Of a DNA stretch of 64,000 nucleotides, positions 30,978-40,852 are shown piece after piece. The DNA comes from Folioceros fuciformis. Taxonomy: Eukaryota; Anthocerotophyta; Anthocerotopsida; Anthocerotales. Within the stretch, counting starts at the first letter, position 1. Every line of letters begins with the position of its first letter. A program made the translations under genes and the position numbers. The stretch covers positions 26,039 to 90,038 of the forward strand of contig JBNGIO010005627.1 in the NCBI GenBank assembly GCA_049999805.1. The letters are read 5' to 3'. Below the pieces are notes generated by a model, which did not search any database, was not told the origin of the DNA, and saw only the letters and a list, made by a program, of their open reading frames with translations.

Positions 30978-33776
30978 ATGGCGGGAAGGCTAGGTGTGGT
31001 TCATGTCTACATATTTCCACTCAGCTGTAGGCTAAGGTTGGAAGGAGTCACGTTTCTGAGAATGTCTTTGCTACCAAGTTGTGGATGGGTAGCTGCCAGA
31101 TACGGCAGCACGGCACGAGAGAGATGCAGTACAAAGGATTCTGTGGTTGATTCCAAGGTGGTACTTGATGTAGCGAGCCTATGCCAAGAGGATCGGCTGG
31201 ACAATGCCCTCCTTGCCCTGGTCCGCATGGACCAACTGGGCATGGTGCCTTCGGTTGACATGTATAAACAGCTTCTACAGGCTTGTGCCAAGAGAAAGGG
31301 AAAGGCTCTCGCCCAGGCCAAGCAGGTACACGCGCATTTGGTTAGAAACGGGTTAGAGTTGGACACCGTATTAGGGGACTTTGTGGTTACCACTCTGGTT
31401 AATTGTGGAAGTTTTGCAGATGGCTTCCAGCTATTTCAGAGGTTGTCACACCGAACTGTTCACTGTTGGACAGCCATCATCTCGGCCTATGTCAACGCTG
31501 ATGAGTGCCAGCAAGCCTTATCATGCTATCAGAAAATGCAGGAGGAAGGTGTGGAACCCAACCAATACACATTTGTGAGCCTTCTGAGAGCGTGCAGCAA
31601 ATTAGAAGATCTGGAGGAGGGTAGGCGGATTCACAGCCATGCTCTGAAGCTTGGATTTGAGTCTGACGTGTTTGTGGGTAGCATTTCCGTCAGTATGTAT
31701 GCAAAGTGTGGGAGCATTATGGATGCTCAACAGGTTTTTGATCGGTTGCCTGTGCGCAATGTTGTCTCATGGAATGCAATGTTGGCAGCTTATGCTCAGC
31801 AAAACCAAGGAGAAAAAGCGTGGCATATCTATGAGCGGATGCTGGAGGAAGGAGTCAGACCCGATTCTCGAACCTTTGTCAGTGCGTTGCAATCCTGTGG
31901 CTTGCTTGCCGAGAATGAAGACAGTGCACTGTCAGATGGCCACTCTGCCAAGGTTGACATACTGAGGAAAGGGAAAGCGATCCATGCTGCAGCCACTGCC
32001 AGGGGTTTTGACTCAGATGTTTTTCTGGGTAGCACTCTGGTGAGTATGTATGCCAAGTGTGGAAGCATTATGGACGCTCAACAGGCCTTTGATTGTTTGT
32101 CTCAGCACAACGTAGTGTCATGGAATGCACTCCTTTCAGCGTATGCTCAGCAGAACCATGGAGAAAGAGCCTTGGAGGTTTATTCTCAAATGCAGAATGA
32201 GGGCGTGCAGCCAGATGCTTGGACATTTGTGAGTGCCCTTAATGCATGTGGCACACTTGGAGAACAGGAGGAAAGCGCACTGGATGGGCTGAGTGTGAAG
32301 GTGTGCTCACTGAGGAAGGGAAAGGAAATACATGCTGCAGCCACGGCCAGTGGTTTTCGATCGGACATTTTCCTGTGTAACACTCTTGTGACTATGTATG
32401 CAAAGTGTGGGAGCATCATGGATGCGGAGCAGGTTTTCAACACGTTGTCTGAACGTAACGTGGTCTCATGGAATGCCATGCTTGCAGCTTATGCTCAGCA
32501 GGGTCAAGGAGACAAGGCCCTGGAGACTTACCTGCAAATGCAAGAGGAAGGAGTGAGACCAGATACGCGAACCTTTGTCAGCGCTCTTCAAGGATGTGCC
32601 AGCTTAGCAGAAAATGAGGAAAGTACATTCATAGATGGGCAATTGGTGAAGGCCGAGACTCTGAAACAGGGCAAACGTGTGCACGCTGCAGCTTCTGTGC
32701 TGGGATTTGACCTTGATGTTTTTGTTAACAGCAGTTTGGTCAGTATGTACGCAAAGTGTGGAAGCCTTCTGGATGCACAAGGGGTGTTCGATAAAATGCC
32801 AGTGCGTAATGTAGTCTCGTGGTCGGGTATGATTTCTGCCTTCATTCAGCATGAGCAAGGAGAAAAAGCATTGCAGATTTACGGGCAGATGCTGGAGTCA
32901 GGCGTGCAGTTGGAAGAGGCAACATATATCTCTGTTCTGGAAGCATGCAGCAGTACAGGGGCCTTAGGTATCTGTGAGCAAACTCACAGAAGAATTGTGG
33001 AAAGTGGATTGGAGTGCAGTCTGTCTCTGGCAACCAGTCTGATTCATGCCTATGGCAAGTGTGGGAGCATGGCTGATGCTCAGCGTGTATTTGACTCGCT
33101 ATCTGAGCTGGATGTGGTGTCCTGGACGGCACTAATGGCTGGGTACTCCCGTCTAGGCCTTTGTGAAATGAGTATGAAATGTTATGATGAAATGTGTGGT
33201 GCAGGCTTGCAACCCAACAGGGTGACGTTCTTGGCACTCCTATCTGCCTGCAGTCATGCCGGCATGGTAGAAAAAGGTGTTGCATACTTTGAAAGTATGA
33301 CCAGCGATTATGGCATTCCTGCAGACCTTGAGCATTATGCTTGTGTGATAGACGTAGTTGGCCGGGCAGGCCTCCTTGAGAAGGCGGAACATCTTTTGTC
33401 ACAAATGCCAATGCAGCCGGATCTGCCTGTGTGGTTGTGCTTGTTGAGTGCCTGCCGCAAACATGGTAATCTGGCAGTGGGGCGGCTAGCCTTTGATGGT
33501 GCTATCCAACTAGAGCCTAGACAAGCTGCAGCTTACGTGCTCATGTCTAGCATGTATGCTGATGCTGGCATGAGCCATAAAGCAAAGGAGATTGATGAGT
33601 TGAGACGAAGGGCAGGTGCATGGAAGGAGCCCGGAAGAAGCTGGATTGAGCATGAGAAAGAAGTGCACTCTTTTCTGGTGGGAGACCGCAGGCACAAGCA
33701 AGAAGCAGCGCTGTATGAGCTGCTGGAAGAGTTGAGGACGAAGTTGAAAGTAGGAGCCCACTGTCTCAGGGCCTGA
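30978..33776 (+). CDS. PPR-1: PLS-class pentatricopeptide repeat protein, E-type end
   Basis: Predicted organelle RNA-binding protein of the PLS class, which mainly guides C-to-U RNA editing. Single exon, 932 residues. The N-terminus is basic and hydrophobic; a second Met (MSLLPSCGWVAARYGSTAR) also begins a good mitochondrial-type presequence, so the true start may be there. Repeats run from about residue 60, with MYAKCGSIMDAQQVFDRL-type motifs in register. Three repeats carry an unusual insertion of about 18 residues before the RKGK/KQGK-xxHAA element. The C-terminus has E1/E2-like motifs: LSACRKHGNLAVG, AAAYVLMSSMYADAG, GAWKEPGRSWIEH and VHSFLVGD. It stops where a DYW deaminase domain would begin, so any editing would need a DYW partner in trans. 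Confidence 0.93.
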   Translation: MAGRLGVVHVYIFPLSCRLRLEGVTFLRMSLLPSCGWVAARYGSTARERCSTKDSVVDSKVVLDVASLCQEDRLDNALLALVRMDQLGMVPSVDMYKQLLQACAKRKGKALAQAKQVHAHLVRNGLELDTVLGDFVVTTLVNCGSFADGFQLFQRLSHRTVHCWTAIISAYVNADECQQALSCYQKMQEEGVEPNQYTFVSLLRACSKLEDLEEGRRIHSHALKLGFESDVFVGSISVSMYAKCGSIMDAQQVFDRLPVRNVVSWNAMLAAYAQQNQGEKAWHIYERMLEEGVRPDSRTFVSALQSCGLLAENEDSALSDGHSAKVDILRKGKAIHAAATARGFDSDVFLGSTLVSMYAKCGSIMDAQQAFDCLSQHNVVSWNALLSAYAQQNHGERALEVYSQMQNEGVQPDAWTFVSALNACGTLGEQEESALDGLSVKVCSLRKGKEIHAAATASGFRSDIFLCNTLVTMYAKCGSIMDAEQVFNTLSERNVVSWNAMLAAYAQQGQGDKALETYLQMQEEGVRPDTRTFVSALQGCASLAENEESTFIDGQLVKAETLKQGKRVHAAASVLGFDLDVFVNSSLVSMYAKCGSLLDAQGVFDKMPVRNVVSWSGMISAFIQHEQGEKALQIYGQMLESGVQLEEATYISVLEACSSTGALGICEQTHRRIVESGLECSLSLATSLIHAYGKCGSMADAQRVFDSLSELDVVSWTALMAGYSRLGLCEMSMKCYDEMCGAGLQPNRVTFLALLSACSHAGMVEKGVAYFESMTSDYGIPADLEHYACVIDVVGRAGLLEKAEHLLSQMPMQPDLPVWLCLLSACRKHGNLAVGRLAFDGAIQLEPRQAAAYVLMSSMYADAGMSHKAKEIDELRRRAGAWKEPGRSWIEHEKEVHSFLVGDRRHKQEAALYELLEELRTKLKVGAHCLRA

Positions 33777-35046
33777 AGCAAGCCACGGTCTCCAGGTATT
33801 TTCTTCGCAGGTGATTGGAATAGGTCACGTGACTTAACCATCTTTGGTTCCATAACAACGCTTCACGTGGCAGGTTCTGTCTTCATCAAGACGGGTGCAG
33901 TGCGTGCCCAAATTGTCTTGACTCACATTGCTGGTTCCGTCACCCTTGAAGCAGCTTGCTCTTCTCGGAGGTTTCTGATGTAAGTGCCGTACCTTTGCTC
34001 TCTGTCCAATTGAAGTTATTATCAACTGTTTTGCACGGTGTCTGCGTTTGACACGCTTTCGAAAGCTAAGAAGACTCGGTTCAAAGGGTTTGACACAGGA
34101 TAACCGACTGGGCGGGGCGGACGCATGTAGACCATCGTGGTGCTTACAAAGTCTGGTACTCAACACTTGACCCAGCTCTCTTCTGTTCATTCTGCTCCAT
34201 TCCAGAGTGTGAGAAGGAGATGAGGACAGACAGATGCGCAGTAGCACGGCCTTAAGGTACAGGAAGTATCTAGGGTATGGCTGACACTGTAGGATGGTCC
34301 AGTTCCAATGTTTCATCTCTTGGCCATGCAATCATCTGCTACTTGCTCGTTGCACTCTTGTTATGACCCAGGTGGTGCAGTGTTAGGAACTTAATGCGTT
34401 TCCATCAACTGGCGTGGAATGAAGAGCATACTGGCCGACCTTACGGCTGTCATCATGGGGAGTTGCACTTGTCGTTCAGCCGTGCTCCATCATCATCCAC
34501 GATTTGTATGGCAGGGCGGCATTACCCAACATGCGACAGTGACATTCTCTGGCCTCACAACAGAAGTTTGTTGAGGTCGTTCGCCTACAGCAGCTCGGGA
34601 GATCTACAGCCCATGCGACCCAAATGTGGGGAAGGATTATGTGTCCGCCACCAGTGGTGAGAATCCCGTCGCTCGGACCCTTATAATGAAGTAGTAGACA
34701 CTGAATACGCCATGTTGTCGAAACAACACATTTGCTGAGGATAACGATATCATGCAACCCTAGATTTGTCTCGCGTGAATCGTGACGACTCGAAGTTCCG
34801 TCTTTCATACTCACGTAACTGTCCACTGGTCCTGTCGAACCGACAAATGTGAAGGACGGGAAGGCTAAACGGTGATACGAAAAACTCCGCATACTTAAGT
34901 CCACGTGGCTGTCGTGGAAGGCGCCAGGTGCCAGGTGCCAGGGCGGTCGTCTTGCATGTTGGAAACCGGCTTGCTCGCGGCTCGCTGATGGCAGGCTATG
35001 AAGGCGAGCCGCGAGAATTGCGTCTCACGCAGTCCGCTCCGCCAGA
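33777..35046. other. Intergenic region; PGK promoter at right end
   Basis: No open frame here has coding character and no RNA gene is recognisable. The right end holds a palindromic G-box and a short CCAGGTG tandem repeat (about 34924-34940) upstream of the PGK start. Confidence 0.6.
34902..34907. promoter_or_regulatory. G-box CACGTG upstream of plastid PGK
   Basis: The palindrome CCACGTGG (34901-34908) lies about 140 bp before the PGK start codon. G-boxes bind bZIP and bHLH (PIF/HY5-type) factors and are common in light-regulated photosynthesis promoters, which fits the downstream gene. Binding is inferred. Confidence 0.5.
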
Positions 35047-37028
35047 ATGGCTGTTGCAGTGAAGGTGAGTTTCGTACCAAGGGCGGAATTAGGGGGCCAA
35101 GCCCGTGTCAGCACTGCCCATGGCAGCAGAAGCAGCAGCAGTAACAGAAAGACGCAGCGTGTCTTCACCGTCCCACGGTTTGTGGCTCGGAGCTTGAAAT
35201 GCACAGAGTCAGGGGGGCCAGGGGCGAGGACAGCGCCAGCGAGGGCACCTACCAGGCCCACGCTCAATCCTAGATCCGAGGTCTCGTCGCAGCGAGAGCG
35301 GAATGAGGTGGACCCGGACGTGAGCCCCACAGCCAGGTTACCGGGCGAGGAGGAGGACGGCCCGAGCGACGTGCAGCGGCCTGCTGCCGCGGCGTCTTAC
35401 GGGAAACTGTCCGTGCGGGACATTCCGCTGCAGGAGTTGCAGGGGAGGGCTGTATTCGTCCGGGTGGATTTCAATGTGCCCCTGGACGACAAACGGAGCA
35501 TCACTGACGATACCCGGGTCCGGGCCTCGCTGCCTACCATCCGCTACCTTGTGGATGCCGGCGCCAGGGTTGTGTTGGCGTCGCACTTGGGAAGGCCAAA
35601 GAACGGACCGCAGGAAAAGTTCAGCTTGAAGCCTGTGGCGAGCAGGGTGTCGGAACTGCTTGAGAAGGAGGTGCAGCTTGCGAGTGACTGTGTCGGGCCC
35701 CAGGTAGCAAAGCAGATCGGGGCGTTGCAAGTAAGCGGAGGCTCTGGCTGCTGTGAGTTTAATACTGTTTGGCTCGGGAGGGGGGTTTCATGATGAGTGC
35801 ATGCATTGCCTGTGCTGAGCAGCCTGGAGAAGTGCTGTTGTTGGAGAATCTTCGGTTCCACAAGGAGGAGGAGGCCAATGACATAGAGTTCTCTAAGCAG
35901 CTGGGAACCGGGATCGATTTCTACGTCAACGACGCGTTCGGCACTGCTCATCGAGCTCATGCCTCTACGTCGGGGATTACGACTTATGTCAGCGCGAGGG
36001 TTGCCGGGTTCCTGTTGGAGAAGGAGCTGAGTTATCTCTCTGGTTCCATGCAGAATCCTCCGCACCCGTTTGTGGCCATTGTAAGTCTTGCTGTAGAGCG
36101 TGAGTTTCCTGTTTGGCATCCATTTCAGATGGTTCCCAGGCTCTTGCTCATCTGACTGATTGCGTGGGGCTGAATGTTTGGGATGCATGCAGGTTGGGGG
36201 CAGCAAGATATCATCGAAAATAACGGTGATTGAGTCTTTGATGAAAAAGTGCGACAAAGTGGTTCTAGGTGGAGGCATGGTGTTCACCTTCTTCAAGGCT
36301 AAGGGCTACGCCGTTGGCTCGTCTTTGGTGGAGGAAGACAAGCTGGGACTGGCTCAACACTTGTCCGCATTGGCTGAGCAGAAGGGCGTGGAGCTAGTTC
36401 TTCCATGCGACATCGTTGCCGCCAACAAGTTCTCTGCGGATGCTCAGACTCAAGTATGCAAGTCCTACAACATTCCTGACGGTAGGTACGCTGCCCAGGC
36501 ACGATGATGTGCGTCAGTGATCGATCACTGCAGGCTCCAACAATGGCGACTTGCACTCACGTGGATGTGTTGTCTGTAACTGCACACAACTTTGCAGGAT
36601 GGATGGGCTTGGATATTGGACCGGAATCCATCAAACAGTTTCGGGCAGTTCTCCAGACTGCAAAGGTATATTGGTTAAGGAGTGCCCCAGGAAGTGAAGT
36701 GCAATTGTGTTGGGTCTGAGAGACGATCTAATTCTCTTCAACACGCGCGCTTCTGCAGATGGTGTTGTGGAACGGGCCATTGGGAGTGTTCGAGTTCGAC
36801 AAGTTCAGCAAGGGAACATACGCAATTGCAAGCACACTTGCAGACTTGTCGGAGAAGGGCGCTATAACTATCATCGGCGGAGGAGACTCTGTGGCAGCAG
36901 TGGAAAAGGTAGGTGTGGCAGCAAAGATGAGCCACATCTCGACAGGTGGTGGCGCCAGCTTGGAGCTTTTGGAAGGCAAGGTCCTTCCTGGTGTGACCGT
37001 TCTGGATGACGTACGCATCCACGCGTAG
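35047..37028 (+). CDS. PGK: Plastid phosphoglycerate kinase
   Basis: Catalyses the reversible phosphate transfer between 1,3-bisphosphoglycerate and ADP; in plastids it runs in the Calvin cycle direction. Five exons, 35047-35730, 35823-36080, 36193-36481, 36598-36665 and 36759-37028, give 522 residues. The first 120 or so residues are Ser/Arg/Ala/Thr-rich and lack PGK similarity, consistent with a transit peptide, though longer than usual. The enzyme begins at [15 protein letters not shown], followed by [13 protein letters not shown] (signature), [89 protein letters not shown], and [13 protein letters not shown] with [17 protein letters not shown] (nucleotide-binding loops). All expected catalytic segments are present, so it should be active. 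A G-box lies upstream. The cytosolic isoform is excluded by the long N-terminal extension. Confidence 0.97.
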
Positions 37029-37420
37029 ATCTTATGTTCCTCTCTCCATTCCGATTCACAACACTCAGCAAGCTGAAGCTCCCTCGAAAAATGTAAAGTA
37101 CAACACCTTTTCCAATCTTAGCCTCCAAGAACAATTACAGTCAGATCTTCTTTCTCTGTCCAACAAGTGAGGACAGCAGTTGTTGAAGATAGGAATATCG
37201 TTCCCTGGAATGATGGATCAATCCGTTGAAACAACTCGACAATCTTTCAGTGGAAGCGAAGATCATTTCTGGTCTTCGAGGAGGAACGTCATGTAACTTT
37301 TGTTTACAAGAGAAATTCGAAGGCGATCGATACATGTGCCCTTCGACGAGTCCTGATGTGACACAGGAGGACAGATCTTGATGTGATACTGTGTCAATAC
37401 ATATGCCCTTAGAGAAATCC
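37029..37420. other. Short convergent intergenic region
   Basis: This is the shared 3' flank of PGK (+) and PPR-2 (-). I see no gene; both polyadenylation regions should lie here. Confidence 0.6.
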
Positions 37421-40114
37421 TTATACGCCAGAGAAGAAACTATGGACCAGTCCGTCCATGTCTGTCCACCAGCTCTGGCCTGGCAACTTCCATGCCCTGA
37501 TCGATTTCCTCTTGGCATGCAGCTCATGTGCCTGCTCCCACATCTGAGCACCAGTGTACAAGTTTGACATCAACACGTATGCTGCGGCATCTCCCTTGTC
37601 CAGCTTCACTGCTTCATCGAAAGCATGACGACCGATCTGCACGTTGTTCCACTTTCGACATGCCGCCAAAAGTGTGTGCCAAACTATAGCGTCAGGGAGT
37701 GCAGGCATTGTCCTTAGTAAAGCTAGTGCCTCAGTTAGAAGACCAGCACGACCCAGGAGATCTACCATGCATGTGTAGTGCTCGGTCGTGGTAGTGACGC
37801 CATACTGTCTGCTCATAGCCCAGAAGTACTCCCGTCCTTTGTTTACCAGACCTACATGACTGCACGCTGTTAGTACACAGATGAATGTCATGCTGGCTGG
37901 CTGTTTGCCATCCTCCTGCATTCTGTGGAACAAGTGGAATACGGCTTCACTGTCTCCTTGCCGGGTGTAGCCTGCAATCAGAGTGTTCCAGGCGACGTGG
38001 TCTCGTTCAGGCAATGCTGCAAACACCTCCTCTGCGTCAGCCATGCTCCCTGACTTTGCATACATATTTAACAAACTGTTGCCTACGTTCATGTCAGAGA
38101 GAAACCCCAGTTCTTGAATCTGAGCATGGAGCTGTCTTCCCACATGCAAAGCTGCCACATTTGCGCAGGCCTGGAGGACACACACGAAGGTCACGGAGTC
38201 AGCTGCAACAATGCCTTCTTCCTGCATAATCCTGTAGAGATGAAGGGCTTCCTGACCCATGTCCTGCTGGGAGTATCCTGCTATCAGACATGTCCATGTT
38301 ACCACATCCTTCTTAGGTAGCAGGTCGAACAGTCTACGAGCGTCTACCAGGCTGCCACACTTGGCATACATGTGGACCAGGCTGTTGGATACAAGGACAT
38401 CAGCCTGAAGCCCTCGTTGTCCAATCTCTGCATGAAGCTGCTTCCCCTTCTCCAAGGCTTGAGTGCCCACACTTGCACATGCCTGCAGGAGGCAGGCCAG
38501 TGTCACAGCATTGGGTGCAGCCATGCCGTCTTCCTGCATTGCACTGTGAAGTCGCAGGGCTTCCTGGCACCTGCCCTGCTCGGTGTACCCTGCTATAAGA
38601 GTAGTCCATGTAGCAACGTTCTTTTCACGAAGTCCATTGAACACGGCCCGAGCATCCTCTAAGGTGCCACACTTCGCATACATGTTCACCAGGCTACAAC
38701 CCACAACAACATCAAGAAAATGTCCTTGTTCTTGTATCTGCGCATGGAGCTTCTTTCCCGTCTCCAAGGCCAGGGTACCAACACTTGCACATGCCTGGAG
38801 GAGAGACGCAAATGTCACAGAATCGGGTGAAGTGACGCAGGATTTTTGCATGGCACTGTACAGATGGAGTGCTTCCTGCCCCCTGCCTTCCTGGGAGTAT
38901 CCTACTATCAGGGCTGTCCATGTCACCACATCCTTTTGACAAAGTCCGTCAAACACTCTTCGAGCATCTTCCAAACTACCGCATTTTGCATACATGTCTA
39001 CCAAGCTGCAGCCTACCACCGCATCCGCCTGAAGACGCCGTTCTCTGATTTGTGCATGAACCTTCTTCCCTTTCTCCAAAGCTGCAGCCCCCACATGTGC
39101 ACACGCCTGCAGGAGGCACACGAATGTCACAGAATTGGGTGCAGCTATGCTCTCTTCTTTCATGGCACTGTACAGCGCAAGGGCTTCCTGACCCATTCCG
39201 TGCTGGGTGTATCCTGCTATCAAAGCTGTCCATGTGACCACGTCTTTATGACCCAGTCCATCAAACACCCTTTGAGCATCGTCCAACCTGCCACATTTTG
39301 CATACATGTCCACCAAGCAATTACAAACAAACAGATCAGGCTCGATCTCACTGGCCAGAATATCATCATGAACCTTCTTCCCAGTTTCCAAGTCTGCTCC
39401 CCTTGCACAAGCCTGAAGGGCTGCCACAAACAAATGCCCATCTGGCTTCACACTGGACAGTCGCATCCTGTGATACAGTTCTATGGCCTCCTTGTCCTGG
39501 CCGTGTTTCACATGGGCAGAGATGAGGGACGACCACATGAACGCATCTGGATTGCCCACCAAGGTGAGCACGTCCATTGCTTCCTGTAACCTACCATGAG
39601 AAGCGTACATCCGCAGAATGTGGTTGCCCAAGAATGTATCTGACCGGTACCCCTTTTGCACAGTGAAAGCATGCACACGGCGGCCCAGAATAAGGTCCTT
39701 CTTCGCCACACATTTTTTCAGGACATCATAAAAGAAAGATGTAGCTATGTAACTGTTTGTTTGCACAAGAATCCCCAAAGCCTCCACAGCCTCCGTAAGA
39801 TGCCCTTGATTACATAGCTCGCTCACACTGTCAGCATTCACGCCACAGTCGTATCCTGCAGGCCTGGCGAGGCTACGATGATCTCGAACCCTCCAGATGG
39901 ACGTAGGGGCTCCACGACCCACCTGTGCTTCCAGAGCGGCCAGTTGCCAGGATCCCTTCCTCCAGCAGCTGTTATCCCGCCGATCTTCTTGTGCCGGGTC
40001 CAGAGAAGCTGATGCCCTGCGTGCGGGGTAGCCATGATTCCCAGAAGCATATGATGAACCTACTGCACCCTGCTGTAAGCCAGCTGGGCTGGTTACATGA
40101 CTGACGGCGCCCAT
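37421..40114 (-). CDS. PPR-2: PLS-class pentatricopeptide repeat protein
   Basis: Intronless PLS-class PPR protein of 897 residues, predicted to be targeted to mitochondria or plastids and to bind organelle transcripts. After an N-terminal extension of about 110 residues with no repeats, the array starts at SVSELCNQGHLTEAVEALG and continues with six MYA-type motifs (MYASHGRLQEA, MYAKCGRLDDAQ, MYAKCGSLEDARRVFDGL and others). L motifs have the form PDSVTFASLLQACASVGT. The C-terminus has LLAACRKWNNVQIGRHAF, AAAYVLMSNLYTGA, and RAWKLPGQSWWTDMDGLVHS followed by five residues, so it ends inside the E2-like motif with no DYW domain. It is closely related in sequence and organisation to PPR-4 (52001-54838), which lies in the opposite orientation. 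Confidence 0.94.
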   Translation of the reverse strand: MGAVSHVTSPAGLQQGAVGSSYASGNHGYPARRASASLDPAQEDRRDNSCWRKGSWQLAALEAQVGRGAPTSIWRVRDHRSLARPAGYDCGVNADSVSELCNQGHLTEAVEALGILVQTNSYIATSFFYDVLKKCVAKKDLILGRRVHAFTVQKGYRSDTFLGNHILRMYASHGRLQEAMDVLTLVGNPDAFMWSSLISAHVKHGQDKEAIELYHRMRLSSVKPDGHLFVAALQACARGADLETGKKVHDDILASEIEPDLFVCNCLVDMYAKCGRLDDAQRVFDGLGHKDVVTWTALIAGYTQHGMGQEALALYSAMKEESIAAPNSVTFVCLLQACAHVGAAALEKGKKVHAQIRERRLQADAVVGCSLVDMYAKCGSLEDARRVFDGLCQKDVVTWTALIVGYSQEGRGQEALHLYSAMQKSCVTSPDSVTFASLLQACASVGTLALETGKKLHAQIQEQGHFLDVVVGCSLVNMYAKCGTLEDARAVFNGLREKNVATWTTLIAGYTEQGRCQEALRLHSAMQEDGMAAPNAVTLACLLQACASVGTQALEKGKQLHAEIGQRGLQADVLVSNSLVHMYAKCGSLVDARRLFDLLPKKDVVTWTCLIAGYSQQDMGQEALHLYRIMQEEGIVAADSVTFVCVLQACANVAALHVGRQLHAQIQELGFLSDMNVGNSLLNMYAKSGSMADAEEVFAALPERDHVAWNTLIAGYTRQGDSEAVFHLFHRMQEDGKQPASMTFICVLTACSHVGLVNKGREYFWAMSRQYGVTTTTEHYTCMVDLLGRAGLLTEALALLRTMPALPDAIVWHTLLAACRKWNNVQIGRHAFDEAVKLDKGDAAAYVLMSNLYTGAQMWEQAHELHAKRKSIRAWKLPGQSWWTDMDGLVHSFFSGV

Positions 40115-40852
40115 ATCTGCACTCCTGTAGCAGGCATCTCAGAAGTGCCTCCAACTCTCAGCACATCCATTGGAGCGATGATGGAATAACCGTCTCTGCG
40201 GGGCCGCACAGGATTCATCAGGCACATTTCGCTGACCATAAGAATTGAACACTCGATTGTCATCGATCAAACTGATAGAAGATTGCCTTCGTTCCAAGAT
40301 GCTCAAGTCTTCCTGATTTCCTCCTTCACACTGTACTTTTGTAAAACTCTGGTTTTTCTTTTCCTGGCTCCTTAACGCTGGACTTCCATGAAATTCTGGT
40401 CCATGGTGACTGGTGTGCGTTGTTCACAGTGAGCCATAATGGGGCGAAAAAATATCTTCGCCTTTGGCGCTACCCAGGGAAGAGTAAGATTCCGTGGAAC
40501 GAAAAACACTTGTCCTTCGACATCCAGGACAACCTCCCGTCCCATCTGTCGGATCAGTCCCACCTTGGACCGTCACTACCAGGTTGCAAGGCCCACATTC
40601 CTCGACTTAAGCCACGCCCTGGTTGTGATCTGCGCCATTCACATAGACGTGTGCACTACCTCTCGCCACGTCTTGGTTCTCACAGTCCGTCTAAAGTCTC
40701 AGCCTTCCAAACGCCTTCAATTGCCAAGTGGTGCTCTGAAACAGCGACGCTGTTGTGTCTTCACCAGCGTGAACAGAAGCTGATTGCTTTGACCTGAGGA
40801 CCTGAATCCTTGCGAAGAAAACTCAAAACTTGGTTTGGGGCTGCAGGAGGTG
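40115..40852. other. Divergent intergenic region, PPR-2 / P450-1
   Basis: Contains the promoters of PPR-2 (-) and P450-1 (+). Open frames on both strands at about 40370-40800 have no recognisable family and lack splice continuity with either neighbour. I annotate nothing further. Confidence 0.55.

Noticed and set aside
40370-40800. Possible retroelement fragment in the PPR-2/P450-1 spacer
   Set aside because: The frames show no protease, reverse transcriptase or integrase motif and no terminal repeats were found.
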